Below, piece by piece: positions 49,168 through 60,843 of a stretch of DNA of 64,000 nt. Below the pieces are notes generated by a model. The model saw only the letters and a list, made by a program, of their open reading frames with translations. It was not told where the DNA came from and ran no database searches. The position numbers and the translations under genes were made by a program. The DNA lies in the NCBI GenBank assembly GCA_036244855.1, contig BQKZ01000737.1, positions 7,579 through 71,578 on the forward strand, read 5' to 3'. Source of the DNA: Temnopleurus reevesii. Taxonomy: Eukaryota > Echinodermata > Echinoidea > Temnopleuroida > Temnopleuridae. Within the stretch, counting starts at the first letter, position 1. Each line of letters opens with the position of its first letter.

Positions 49168-49531
49168 GAAACATGTCAAAAAACAACTTTTTTTATTGAA
49201 CTAAGACAGACTGTTAATGTATCTTTATCCTACTCAGTGGTTTGTACATACATTTTTTCAGTCTGTACAGATAGACTTCAGTCTTGTTTGATTTTTTTTG
49301 CAGATTGCATGAGTGTGTACCAGTAATCTTTAGTTTCATTCAGATCTGGTTTGAAACATGTCAAAAAAACAAGTTTTTTATTGAACTAAGAATGACTGGT
49401 GTCTGTATGCTACTTAGTGGTTTGTACATACATTTTTTCAGTCTGTACAGATAGATTTCAGTCTTGTTTGATTTTTTTGCAGATTGCATGAGTGTGTACC
49501 AGTAATCTTTAGTTTCATTTAGATCTGGTTT
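49168..49531. repeat. Tandem duplication, two 182-bp copies
   Basis: TGAAACATGTCAAAAAA..TTTATTGAACTAAGA..GTGGTTTGTACATACATTTT..TTTGCAGATTGCATGAGTG..TTCA(G/T)ATCTGGTTTG occurs at 49168-49349 and 49350-49531, about 90 per cent identical by eye. Confidence 0.92.
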
Positions 49532-50386
49532 GGAGTGCCTATGAGTGATTTTACTCTACAAGTCCATGTTTTCATCAAAGTCAATTCTTCTGATGCCAAA
49601 GATCCACAGCAATAATCAGATGACTTATTTATTTGTGATGCTTTATTTGAATGAATAGAGTGTTCTATAATCACATTTGTTTTCAGGTTCTGTGGACAGA
49701 AGATGGAGACATTAATCACAATATTAGAAACGTATTTGAATTGTTTCAGTTAGTTTTTGTGTGATTTTTAAACTCATCTTTTTCAATGTTGTGAAGAGTG
49801 CTACAGTTGTATTGCATGTTCAGCTGATTTTTATTAGAGACAGATATACTACATCTAGAAAACTCTTCAGTGAGTAGTAAAATTGATGTTTATATTATTA
49901 TTCCCTTTAGTTTTCATCCAACTTTTGTAAAATATACATTCTTTGAATTTAGAGTTATTTTGAAAATAACACATTTTTTTCAGTAAAGCATGGTATATAA
50001 TTCTTCATTAAATTGAAAGGATATTTCATTTTCATTATTGACCCTATATTTATATTAAGGCCATTTTTTCAACACTACTTCACATGGTTTTACAAATTGA
50101 AAGTTTGTTGTCCTCACTCTTCTTCTCTCTCTGTTTCTTTCTTTGAGTAAAATGTTAAAGATCTATCAGAACAAGACATTTCTTCTATCATTCTTCAGGT
50201 TTTATCCTCTTATCTTATTCTAAATTGCTTTTTATTTCTCTTTTTCTACACCATAATAACTCCCATTAATCCCAAATACTGGTGAAAAATTACCCTGTCC
50301 ATATTCCCATAACATCATTTTTCATCTTGTACCCCCCAAAATATCCTTGTGGAACTGCCTTCCCTCCCCCCCCCCCCCCCCCCCNC

Positions 50387-50603
50387 TCATACTCCTCCTC
50401 CACCACGCCCCGCCCCAGCTCCTCAAGGAGCTCAGAGAGGGGTCAAACCTCCAGCTACTCCAGCGATCGGAGCACTGAGAAAAGCTACTATGATAGACGG
50501 AGGGATAGCGGTTCTAGAGAGACTGATGCGGAGAAGAGTTTGGCAGAAAGGCGAGCTGAGAGGATGGCGGAGAGGGAGAAAAACAGCGCTAGTTCAACCA
50601 GCG
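50387..50603 (+). CDS. FHOD: FHOD linker exon, Ser/Arg-rich, 5' edge lost in poly-C/N
   Basis: Open and GC-rich up to a GTAGGAG donor in phase 1. It encodes SYSSSTTPRPSSSRSSERG, a tyrosine/serine-rich part, then a charged helix KSLAERRAERMAEREKN and SASSTSG. The E-R-R-x-E-R-M-x-E-R-E helix echoes the charged helix in exon 35480-35640. No AG dinucleotide is found for about 100 nt upstream. The acceptor was probably lost in the C homopolymer that ends in a single N at 50385, so the true start is unknown and the exon may begin with a short polyproline run. Confidence 0.8.
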
Positions 50604-51376
50604 GTAGGAGTGCATGCCGTGTGCTCTTAATGTCTATAAGATAAAATGATGAATAATATTATGCAAATCATTTTAATAATGTAGAAAATGGAATGAAATA
50701 TCACTATTCACAAAGGTGATTTTGACTGTTTTCTTTGTATGCTTTAGATGCTGAACAAATTAATTAAAGTTTAAGTATATAAAAGAAATCATTTAGAACA
50801 TACATACATGGACATGCAGAACAGAATTGAGCCTCAAGGCAACTGCATTGAATTGGAGATGATGACTACATCCAATATATGTGTCATTTGACGAACAGTC
50901 ACCTTTGTAATGTTTTATAGGAGATTGTGATTCTCTTGTCTTGAATTTAGTTGATTGGACCAACATTCTATTATCACTCACAATTATTTTTTTCATATAT
51001 TTTATTTTTTTCATAAAATGAAGATTTTCTAGTATAACCAAGTACATTCTTGCTGAATTTATTCCATGTGTATAGTTCTGCATATTCAAATTATCTTTTA
51101 TCAAATCAGTTTAACGTTATATTGACAATAATTTTGTACCTTTGTATTATGACCTCAGTTTTTAAGTTGTAAATGGCCATATCTTTTCTCCTTATTTTCA
51201 ACCATATTGCTTTCCAAACTTTCTATAAGATCATCACCTACAGGTACAAGATCATGTTAAATCATTGCTTTTAAACAAATACTTTATTGTATTTACCCAA
51301 TAAGTTTTGTGTAATTGATTATATTACATTATAGATGAACATCAGTTAGCCATGAAATTTTTTTTCCATCCTTTAG

Positions 51377-51463
51377 ACTCCTCGCAATCAGGTCGTGAAT
51401 ACCGTCGTTCATCATCATCCTACGAACCGTCGTCAAGAAGGAGTAGCCCGTCATCGAGACCTG
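51377..51463 (+). CDS. FHOD: FHOD linker cassette exon, Ser/Arg-rich, 87 nt
   Basis: A CATCCTTTAG acceptor and a GTGGGC donor (weak at position +4) enclose 87 nt, phase 1 to phase 1. The peptide includes SQSGREYRRSSSSYEPSSR and RSSPSSRPG. It has the same Ser/Tyr/Arg character as the exons on either side. The R-x-x-S and R-R-S sites are likely kinase targets by composition. Confidence 0.8.
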
Positions 51464-52685
51464 GTGGGCACTATAGATCTTTTCTCATTTCCAAATTTAT
51501 TAATCAGAATGACGGAAATTGTATTAGCACAAAATGTATGACATTTAATGTTAATGCTATTCATGTTTGCTGCATTTTAATGCAACATACTAAAACACAA
51601 ATCACAATGTCAGCAGGTTATGTTTGAGCATTAGAACGCTCACATTAATGCTATATTTTCTAATCTCACATATGTATTTATGGATAGCCATCTGTATACG
51701 ATCTCAATAATGATTTAATATAAATTATTCTGTCTTTTCATACATTTTTTAGTATAAAATTGCAATAATGGAATCAGGTTTTTGAAACATCAAAAGAGTT
51801 GGAAAAGAATTAAGATCTTCTCAGATTTTTTTCAGATTATAAATTTTAGTAGATTGCATTTAGCATAAAGTACATGTAGCACTATGCATGCCATATCCGT
51901 AGAAGCACAAAATACAATGCAAAGGTTATATTACACATTTGTAGAAAAGCTTGAAGTTTGTTGTAAGCTCTCCCAAGATTTGTTGCTCGATAGACGTATA
52001 CAATTTAATTTGGACATCTGACTGAAAATGTTCATGTTGTTTAAGCAATAAATCCTGGTTAACGTACATACATATTCAGAATATGCTAGACATAAAGTTT
52101 CTTTCATACAAATGTGTGGTATAGCCATTTATTAGAAGCACACTAATTATTTAAACGGAGTAGAATAGACTAATTGCACTATTCAAGGGTTCCTTGGAAA
52201 AAGATTTGTTTTTCAGATTTGGGATTAAGAAGAAATCAGAAATGCAAAAAAAAATTGTAAAGAATCTGAAATCATATACATGTATGTCATTTGGAGCAGA
52301 CTTATTTTCTTAAGAAAGAGGCATTATCTAAAAAAGAAAAAAGAACATGATGACCAGAACTCAATGCTTTATTTTTTCATATGGGTCTTTTCGCGCATAT
52401 TCATGTATGTTTCAGTTTCTTGAACAGTTTTAAGATCTATTCATGGGACAAAACATTTCCAGTATACTAAGTTGAAACTATTCTGGATAAGAATTTTTTA
52501 TAATGATTGCGATTGTTTCAAAAAGGAAAAGAGATAATGATGAAAATAGTGGTAATTGGATTCAATTTTGGAAAAATGATAAAACTTGCTCTTAACCTAT
52601 TTCATACATTGAATTGCAATTGTTAATGTCAAATGCATCTTGAAAAGCATGTCTCTCTTGCTTTCCTAACCACTCACACGAAAAG

Positions 52686-52826
52686 CTGAATCTTCGATCA
52701 CTGAGGAAGGGAGCAGCAGTTACACTCCGTCATCGAGTAGCAGAGATTCGGTGCGACGAACGTTGTCCACTGAATTACCATCCTCCTCGTATTCGTCGTA
52801 CAGGAGCGACCGATACTCCAGAAGGG
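52686..52826 (+). CDS. FHOD: FHOD linker cassette exon, Ser/Tyr-rich, 141 nt
   Basis: An acceptor ending GAAAAG after CTCTCTTGCTTTCC, and a GTATGC donor, enclose 47 codons in phase 1. The peptide has SSITEEGSSSYTPSSSSRDS, then RRTLSTELPSSSYSSYRSD and YSRRG. It repeats the Ser-Ser-Tyr/Arg theme of its neighbours, which suggests the cassettes arose by exon duplication and divergence. Confidence 0.8.
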
Positions 52827-53531
52827 GTATGCAGGGGGCTGTTGCACGAAACTTTCATAATGACAAGTTGGATGATATTTCATTGATACATGTGTTGTTA
52901 TGTAACACATACATGTATTGCAATGGGATTGTCATTATGATGGTTTTGTGCAATGCCCCTTATGTGTGTGGTTTCACTTTGTATGGATAGAAGCGCTAAG
53001 TTAATGCACATGTTATGCCAAGGAATGATAGTGCATGGATATTAATTCTGTAGTAAAATATATTCACACAAAAGCAATATAATTCAATATTATGTAATGA
53101 ATTGGAAGATTTGATATATTTATAGAAACTTTTATTACTTTCCATACTGCGTAGATTTGTTAAACACACTGAAGTATGTATGGATGATACATGTAAATAG
53201 GGTTGAAATTAATAATATTTCATTATCAATATCTTAAGTCTGTTCAAAATATTATTTCCTCTATCACTCTCCATGTTTATCTTCTCTTCCGTTAATACAC
53301 CATTGAATCATATCTCTGTTGTTGACTCTGCAATTCTTTCAGACTCTTATTATTACATGGATGTCTGCAAAAATCTTTTACATTTTTATCCGGGAGATGA
53401 GATGAAGTTTGAGATTTAATAATGATAATAATAATAATAATGACTTTTATTAAATACTCAATGTGTACAATGATTTCTACAAATATTAACATTTCATATT
53501 AAATCCCCATTCCATCCTTACCCTACCCTAG

Positions 53532-53705
53532 GTGATTCTACCTCCACGGTCAGCGTCCCCCGCTCTCCGACCTCCCCTTCCTCCACCTCCTCTTATAGCC
53601 GTAACGTCACACCGCCATCGTACCGTCGCACGACCTCCATCGAATCCGTCAAGTCACCGACATCGAAATCGCCGACGACAAAATCGCCGACGTCGACGAA
53701 GAAGG
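53532..53705 (+). CDS. FHOD: FHOD linker cassette exon, Ser/Thr/Pro-rich, 174 nt
   Basis: A CTACCCTAG acceptor and GTATGA donor enclose 58 codons in phase 1. The peptide starts GDSTSTVSVPRSPTSPSSTS and contains a short tandem repeat KSPTSKSPTTKSPTSTKK. The K-S-P-T units are repeated proline-directed kinase sites, as in neurofilament-like tails. The repeat unit is 12-15 nt long at the DNA level (TCGCCGACG/TCGAAA forms), so its copy number may vary between alleles. Confidence 0.82.
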
Positions 53706-53825
53706 GTATGAGGGCATGGTCAATGTGTGTGTTGTTTTTGCAGAAATTGTTGAATTGCATGTTATCACGATGTGTATTTATTCAATTTGTATTTGAAATC
53801 CACCTGACTCAGATATTTGAGTAGT

Positions 53826-54330
53826 TTGTTGTTTCTGTGGATTTATATTCCTTTAATTACATGCACTGTTGTGCATGGAACACGATTTTACCTTTTTGTG
53901 TACTAATAAATCCTCTCTGTTTTGTTTACAGGAAATTAATTAAATGCACAGTAATTATGCATGGGATACAATTCCAACATGAAATTTTCTAATTGCCCCT
54001 CTTCATTTTTTAAGTACATGTAGACAGTTGTTTCTGTGAATTTATATCTTTTGAATTACATGCACAATTGTGCATGGAACACGATTTTACCTTCTTGTGT
54101 ACTAATAACCCTCTCATTTTTTTAACAGGAAATTAATTCTATTCACATTAATGCATGGGGTACAATTTGAAATGTAGTTCTATACTAATTATCCCTCTTC
54201 CTTTTATAAGTAGTCAGTTGTTTTTGTAAATTTATATTTTTTGAGTTACATGCACTATTGTGCATGGAACACGATTTTACCTTTTTGTGTACTAATGAGT
54301 CCTCTTTTTTTTACAGGAAATTAATGGGAT
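53826..54330. repeat. Tandem repeat, about 2.5 copies of a 200-bp unit
   Basis: ACATGCACT.TTGTGCATGGAACACGATTTTACCTT..TGTGTACTAAT.A.TCCTCT..TTTACAGGAAATTAAT is repeated at 53860, 54058 and 54246. Each unit carries a splice-acceptor-like T-rich run and CAG, but no open frame. Confidence 0.9.
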
Positions 54331-55464
54331 ACAATTTCACGTGTAATTCACTACTTATAAGCCCTCTTTGTTTCTAATAGAAAATGTTACGTGAAATTGC
54401 TATTGAAATTAATATTTTTTCACCAATTTCATTCATCCTAATTTTTTTTCTACAGGTGTGTGCACTGCATGGATCCTAATTTCACTTTCCTCTTTTGGAA
54501 CTCTTATACACATGAATAACCATTGTTATACAGATTGTAATGAATAATTCTTACATGATTAACAGTTTATATTCCCTTTTTTTAATATCAAATAAATAAT
54601 CGTATGAATTTTTTAACTTGCATGATTTTTAAAAGAAATAATGACAGTGTGCTCGGTCATTATTCACAAATATATGATGCGTATGAGCACATCAATTCTG
54701 AGCTGATTTAACATCTGTGATTGAGCATGGTGTTTCAGATACTGTTTTGTGATTGGTTGATGTCTGTATTTACTAATTGATTTCTCTTTTGAACACCAGG
54801 AATAATTTAATGCGATTTTACTATTGTCACCTTTCACCTTCTCTTTATTGTGAAGTTTTATGGTTGTAATGCTTAAAAGTAATTACAAAAGTTTTTAATT
54901 AGGGGCAGATGTACATACTAGTTTTTATTATTATCATATATTATGCCATCAAAAGTTCACAAGACAGTGAAAAGTTACAAATGCATCAAAATAGATTATT
55001 ACATACATATAAAAAACAGAAAAATCAGAAGGGGGAGAGGGGAAAGAGGAAGTAAATAAGAAAATATGAATGGCCATCCATGGGCCAGGGTTTGCAAAAA
55101 GCGAAGGGCATTGGCTTGCAAACCCTCATATATAAAACATATAAATGCATGATTAAAAAAGTCCTGCTCTTTGTCTTTCTTGATGAAGCAATGGATTTTT
55201 TTTGGTGTATGTCTTAACATGTCCACATCTACCATAGATCTACCTCTGTAAATTTTGCCTTAGAAATGTAGTTATTAAGAACATTGAAGTATGTAGAGTA
55301 AGATACAGATATGAGGTTGTATTGAAATATACACAAATCAATGCAGGCCTTTAGAATTCTGATTAACCTTGCGGAAACTTTGATTGAAGTAAAATTACAT
55401 ATAAGAGCAATAATCAAATAAAGATTCCTTTCTTCTCTTTCATTTATTCTGCTTCCTTCCCAAG

Positions 55465-55833
55465 CCTCTTATACATACGAACGAAGAGAACATGTCCACT
55501 TTGCGACTGCTGATGAAATAGACCACTCAGAAATTATGTCTTATGATGACTTTGACACAGATAAAACCACAGACTCTGATTCAAACCCTGATTTTGCGAC
55601 ATCTAAAACCAACCAATTACAGGCCCTGTTACATGGAGAAATTGTCCAAGATAAGAGTAACATGTTTCCTGATTCGTTGATTGACTGTGACTTTGACGAT
55701 GATTACGAAGCGGACAATGACGAAAATGACGACAATAAAATAGACATAGCTCGAAGACGATCTAGTCTTAAACTCAGACATGATAGCGAATCAGATTTAA
55801 TTGAACAGTTGGCTGAGCTTATATATCAACCAA
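55465..55833 (+). CDS. FHOD: FHOD linker exon, acidic, 369 nt
   Basis: An acceptor CTTCCTTCCCAAG and a GTGAGT donor enclose 123 codons, phase 1 both sides and open throughout. The peptide begins ASYTYERREHVHFATADEI, has an acidic centre (DCDFDDDYEADNDENDD), a basic IARRRSSLKLRHDSES, and two helical Leu segments: NQLQALLHGEI and LIEQLAELIYQ. The Leu segments partly resemble the L-x-x-L-L-x-x-G motif found elsewhere in the linker. No domain is recognised. Confidence 0.83.
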
Positions 55834-57290
55834 GTGAGTTGAATATTAGATTTATTCACTTCTTCATCCCAAATATTCATTTACTATAATTTATTTACTA
55901 TAAAACTATATTTACAATAATTTTATTTGCTATAAGCTTATTTAGTATTATTTTATTCATTAAACATTCAATATTTGGGGTCTAACTAGTTGAATAATGA
56001 AATGTGAAAGCATAATATTTCATCAATATGCTTACATTTTTAAATCATTGTGTGTAAATAGATATGGAAATGTGATTGATTTGGGTTGTTTGGTTGATAA
56101 TAGATTTCATTTCCCTTCCCCAAATTTATTTATTTAATTTCATCACCCTTGACAGGTTCTCAAAGAGATATTGTATATAATTCTAATTAATGTGTAATAT
56201 TTTCTTTATATTACCCCTGTACCATAAATTTATTATCAGACCCATAAATGCTTGTTGAGAGTTATTCAATATTATTTAGGTGAATGGGATTTTAATTTAT
56301 GTTTCATCACTTCCCTTATAACCTTTTTTTTCACAGAGCAAACAAAATAATGTGTTTGGTAAAAAAAAATCACATCCATTGCCTAATCGATTCATATGTT
56401 GATATTTGGGTGCATGTAGTTATACAGACCTCTGTAATGAAATGTGTTCACATAACAGAAAACATGGACAATGGTTTCATAATAGTGTGACAATAATTAA
56501 GGTGGTTTTATGATAATCCCTTTTTTTTTATAATTGCAACTTGTATATTACTCTGATTACTGTGTTTGGTTTGTGTATCTGTTTGATAATGAGAATTATT
56601 GATGATTATTAGTGATGTAAATGAGCATGTAAACGTAGAGATGAGGGAGTGCGAGAGAAATTTTTTTTTTGTGTCTATACATAATGAAGTTTTTCTTGAT
56701 ATATAGGTGTAAATTCTTTAATATGATTATGCTTTTGAAAAAGAACTATTATTATTTTTATTTTACTTTGTACTTGTTCAAAATGAATTTCATTCGATCA
56801 AATAAATAGTTTTTATACTAGCACTTGATTATCAATTTATGGAATGGTACAAAGAGTACATAAAACTTCATATGCATATTAGTATTTGTCACAGTCAAAT
56901 ATGAGGAGCTCTCCTTGGATTGCAGGGCAATAAAATAGTTAGAATCAATGAAAATTAAAAAGGTGGTCAGAGGAGACGCAATCTGTATATTTAGTATATT
57001 ACACATTATACAGCTACCGGCATTTGAAATTGGTTGAATGAGACTCTCATAGGATAATGTTATGATTCAGTGATAAAAATAATCAAGATCGATAGAAATG
57101 CACGGAAAAAAGTTTTGAGAGTGAGAAAAGACCAAAATGAGTGAGTATCAGTCAAAGAATGAGTCTTGGCAGAACTGAAATAATTTATTATTAGTCAAAT
57201 GGGATTGTAAAAGTGACCAATGCAGGTGCCAAAATTCATTTTACATTTCTTTTTTTTTCTTTTCCTTGCCTCTGTTTTTGCATGGTTTAG
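55834..57290 (+). other. FHOD intron
   Basis: AT-rich sequence with T homopolymers. No repeat or exon candidate that keeps the frame. Confidence 0.7.
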
Positions 57291-57368
57291 AACCCGAGAA
57301 TGACATCATGGCACTCCTCTCACAGGGCGACAGCAAGTCAAAAGACAAAAGCTCAACCAACAGTAATA
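57291..57368 (+). CDS. FHOD: FHOD cassette exon carrying a DAD-like motif, 78 nt
   Basis: An acceptor TGCATGGTTTAG and a GTAAGT donor enclose 26 codons, phase 1 both ends. The peptide is PENDIMALLSQGDSKSKDKS followed by STNSN. NDIMALLSQG is nearly identical to GDDIMALLRGG in the giant exon at 44094. It sits alone in a small symmetric cassette, so splicing could add or remove one motif copy. Confidence 0.78.
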
Positions 57369-57984
57369 GTAAGTACAATTTAGTCCATTTGTGATTATTA
57401 TTATTACTCATTCTTGTTTTCCGTCTAAAAAGTGTATAGTTGGCAGTGATTTCACAAACTGAACTGTTGCTCGAAACCATCACATCCATCTCTGATCCAT
57501 TTTCCCTATTCAGTATCTCTCATGAGTTTAGGCTTTATAGGTGAATATGTGCCTTTACGGTTGCTCATATCAGAGAGCATGATGGGATATATTTCTAGTA
57601 CGGAAGTGACTTCGCTTTGTGTAAAAACCGCTAGATCGCTGGTGTACTATAAAGGTATCCCAGCATGCTTAGCGTTTGAAACAACCATAAAGGAACGTAT
57701 TGGAAATGCCATAGTTACAAGCCTTTTGTCCAAGCTATCTTACTGGCCACCCACATTGGTTCCCTCCAGATGAAAATATATTTAAAATAAACTATTTGTA
57801 AAAGCCAACTGTCTTCAGTGGCCAATTTTATGGCCACTATAGACAGGTTTGACTGAATTAATATTTTCCCCAAAAAATGATTTCAGTAATTCTATATCTA
57901 CCCTAGATAAAGGAAGGCAAGCATTGATAAATCTTTAGCCAGAACAAACCGAGTGTTATGGTTTGAAAGAGGTTCATTATGGTG

Positions 57985-58170
57985 AAGAATAATTGAAGAA
58001 AGTTGATCAGTTGTCTCACGATGTGCAAACGTAGAACGTTTGTGTAAAAACCGCTAGATCACTGGTGTACTATAAAGGTATCCCAGCATGCTTAGCGTTT
58101 GAAACAACCATAAAGGAACGTTCTACGTTTGCACATCGTGGGACAACTGATCAACTTTCTTCAATTAAAC
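57985..58170. repeat. Hairpin whose loop is a copy of upstream sequence
   Basis: Arms TTGAAGAAAGTTGATCAGTTG..CTACGTT/AACGTTCTACGTTTGCACATC (about 48 nt each) enclose about 85 nt (TGTGTAAAAACCGCTAGATC..AAAGGAACG) that is nearly identical to 57617-57700. AACCGAGTGTTAT occurs just outside on both sides. Confidence 0.88.
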
Positions 58171-59203
58171 CGAGTGTTATTTGACCTGAACCCTGTAGCG
58201 TAAAAAAATTGCGATTAATAGCCAATGAAAATGGCCAATCAATATTTTCATTGCACACTTTTTTCAATAGACTGACGAGTAACCAATGAGAATAATTGCT
58301 CTTTCAAATTAACAATTAATCACACACTTTTATGTTACATGGCCCAATGAAGTTAATCTCCCTTACCACAGTCCAAATAGAAATTGTAGAGAGCATTCAG
58401 TTATCTTCAGAGAGAAAAAAAAATGAAATGAATATAATTTATTGTTTTACACTTTGACATATCCACATCTACTGTAGATGTAGATCTCCTTATTGTTTAT
58501 TACATGTGAGACATTTTATTAAATCGCTGTGCTATGTGGTTTAAAAATAGGACTTGCCTTCTTACTCAGTATTTTGTATAGAGCATAAATCATTTTACAG
58601 TTGAATCTTTGGTCAACTGTTTTGACATGTCCACATCTACTGTAGATCTTTGTACACAAAACCTCTTCAATATTTTTCAATCTTTCTCATTACTTTATAG
58701 AATTTTGTAAAATAGAAATAATGTCCTAAACCTGTTTCCCTTACTTGTAACTCATCTTATCTTTATGATTCTCTAAGGTACCTTATATTTATATTAATGA
58801 AAATCTGTAATTACAATATTGCTCAAGATGAAATAATCCATAGCTTAGGATTATACTGGTAATAGTAGTATAAAGAATAAGAATATGATAATGATTATAA
58901 TGCCAATGTTTAATGGTTATTTTAAAATTTTACAATCAAAAGTATTCCTTATCTAAATATGATTTAAAAAAACTGCCTAAATAGATTTCATCCTTAATTC
59001 ACTAAATTTTCAATATCCATTTTTACTTCTCCTAACCCCAATAAGTGTAGTTAATTAATCATCAATACATCTATCAAAAACCTATAATAATACAACAATC
59101 TACGGTAGTCTAGTTTCTTTTAATTCATTCATATCTCCAATCATTGGTTCTTTATCCTTCCTCTGCCCCATTTCCCCTGATCCCTTTCCCTCTAAACAAT
59201 CAG

Positions 59204-59263
59204 CCTCTTCATCATCATCTAAACAACCAAGTAAAATAATAAAGCCCTCGTGGCAATTTGATG
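59204..59263 (+). CDS. FHOD micro-exon, 60 nt
   Basis: An acceptor CTAAACAATCAG, preceded by a C/T-rich stretch, and a GTAAGA donor enclose 20 codons in phase 1. The peptide is SSSSSKQPSKIIKPSWQFD. It has the Ser-rich character of linker cassettes. No homology is recognised. Confidence 0.55.
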
Positions 59264-60389
59264 GTAAGAAGTCTGGAATCAAGACTATTTCTCTGCATGT
59301 GGTGCATTCGGGGCACAGATGCATTGTGGGTTGAGATGTTAGTCTTTAAGTTATAAAACAAATATTTTCAGTTTGATAGTTACTCTTTATTAATAATATT
59401 CTACGATTGCTAGAATTAATTATTGTTAATTAAATTGGTTTTAGAACATTGTTGAAAATACTTTTTTTTTAATAAATTACATTCCACAATTGCTGGAATT
59501 AATTATGTAAGTTAAATTGATTTTAAAACTTTGTTTCTAGTAAAATTAGTAATTTATTTGTGTTTAGTTAAGGCTGAAATTGTTAATGCTGGATAAGCAA
59601 AGTCTAATATGTTTATTGGCATATATTCATATATTTTTAAACTCTGAACTTTATTCTAAAAAAATAAGGAAATAAAGAATATTAAGGATTGAAAAAAAAA
59701 AAAAATTAAATTAAAAAAACAAAAAATTTAACTAAATATCCTGAGGGAACATTGCTAGAAAGTGACAATTGATTGCAAACTGAAACATGCATGTTCAGTT
59801 ACACATAGTCTGACTTTCTAAAATGAAGCAATAATAAATTTCACTTGCAATCAATTGAAACTTTCCTGTATAATCCTCATAGTAATTCTAATTATATCAA
59901 CAAAAAAAAAGAATTTAAATGAAATATGAATATTTATTTCTAGCATGGAAACTACAAAATGAGCATGAATGCCACATTGGCTGTGATTGAAATATATTCA
60001 AAATGCTCTACTGCATTATCAGGCATAACTATCGCATGACTGAAGCATCCAAATATTTGCATTGTTTCTATTTTGCCTTCTTTTTTTCAAATTTACATTG
60101 AGTGAAATCCTTTAAAATGCAACCTGTTGTAAATTTAGTTAATGAATGGCAAATCTTTGAGTGATTTTGAAAAATTAATTCAATGGAAGATATCATCTTT
60201 TAAAGACATACAAAATGTTGAGCAAAAGGTTTTTTTTAAATGTGAGAAAATCTTCACCCAGATATGCTGTATAATTCAGTATATAATCTGTATTTCCTTA
60301 TTTGATATATATTTTGTTAGATTCTGTGAAAATTAATGTTTTGTTTGATGGAACAAATACTTGTCAGATCAGTACACACAATACAAGTA

Positions 60390-60656
60390 CAGTCAAACCT
60401 GTCTATAGTGGCCACTACAAGGGAAACAGAAAAGATGGCCACTGTAGATAGGTGGCCTCTATAGACAGGTGGCCTCTATAGACAGGTTCTATAACATTTT
60501 CAAATGGAGGGAATCAATTTTGGTGGTCACTAAAGACAGGTGGCCTCTATAGACAGGTTCTATAACATGCATGTTCACCTGGAGGGAATCGATTGAAGTG
60601 GCCACTATACACAGGTGGTCACTATAGACAGTGGCCACTATAGACAGCTTTGACTG
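60390..60656. mobile_element. TA-flanked MITE (Tc1/mariner-like ends)
   Basis: CAGTCAAACCTGTCTATAGT on the left is inverted against ACTATAGACAGCTTTGACTG on the right, both next to TA. The interior is built from tandem GGTGGCCTCTATAGACAGGT units and a GGAGGGAATC repeat. A remnant of the same end is at about 57800-57860. Confidence 0.85.
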
Positions 60657-60771
60657 TATATTGCTCAGAGTTGTCGTATCAATATTGACACTTTGATATT
60701 CAATAGAGAGTCTGCATTTATCCTTCTCTTCACCCTTTTCTCTTGGTGTGTTTGCTATGTTGCATCTGCAG

Positions 60772-60843
60772 ATAATCAGCATCTTTCGTCCTCAAATAAA
60801 TCAAAATCAAATACAGAGGATGATGTCTGGGAAATGTATAACA
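60772..60843 (+). CDS. FHOD cassette exon, 72 nt
   Basis: A TTGCATCTGCAG acceptor and GTAAGT donor enclose 24 codons in phase 1. The peptide is DNQHLSSSNKSKSNTEDDV followed by WEMYN. Splice sites are strong on both sides, and the exon follows a TA-flanked transposon that ends about 115 nt upstream. Confidence 0.62.

Larger units (their letters stand above)
45738..50386 (+). other. Linker introns with micro-exons
   Basis: Between the giant exon and exon 50387 lie three candidate small exons (46628, 47680 and 48542), a MITE at 46858-47275 and a tandem duplication at 49168-49531. The rest is AT-rich. Confidence 0.6.
50604..53531 (+). other. Introns between Ser-rich cassettes
   Basis: AT-rich introns around exons 51377 and 52686. 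A short AAT/ATA microsatellite is at 53419-53440. No transposon is recognised. Confidence 0.65.

Noticed and set aside
49299..49330. Exon after TTTTTTTTGCAG in the tandem duplication
   Set aside because: Frame closes within a few codons in both copies and no good donor follows.
57514..57540. 27-nt symmetric micro-exon (VSLMSLGFI)
   Set aside because: The sites fit (TTCAG and GTGAAT, phase 1), but nine codons with no Ser/acidic character and no other support can arise by chance. Kept only as a note.
57522..57773. 83-residue plus-strand frame
   Set aside because: Overlaps the sequence copied into the hairpin at 58040. No family recognised and no splice context.
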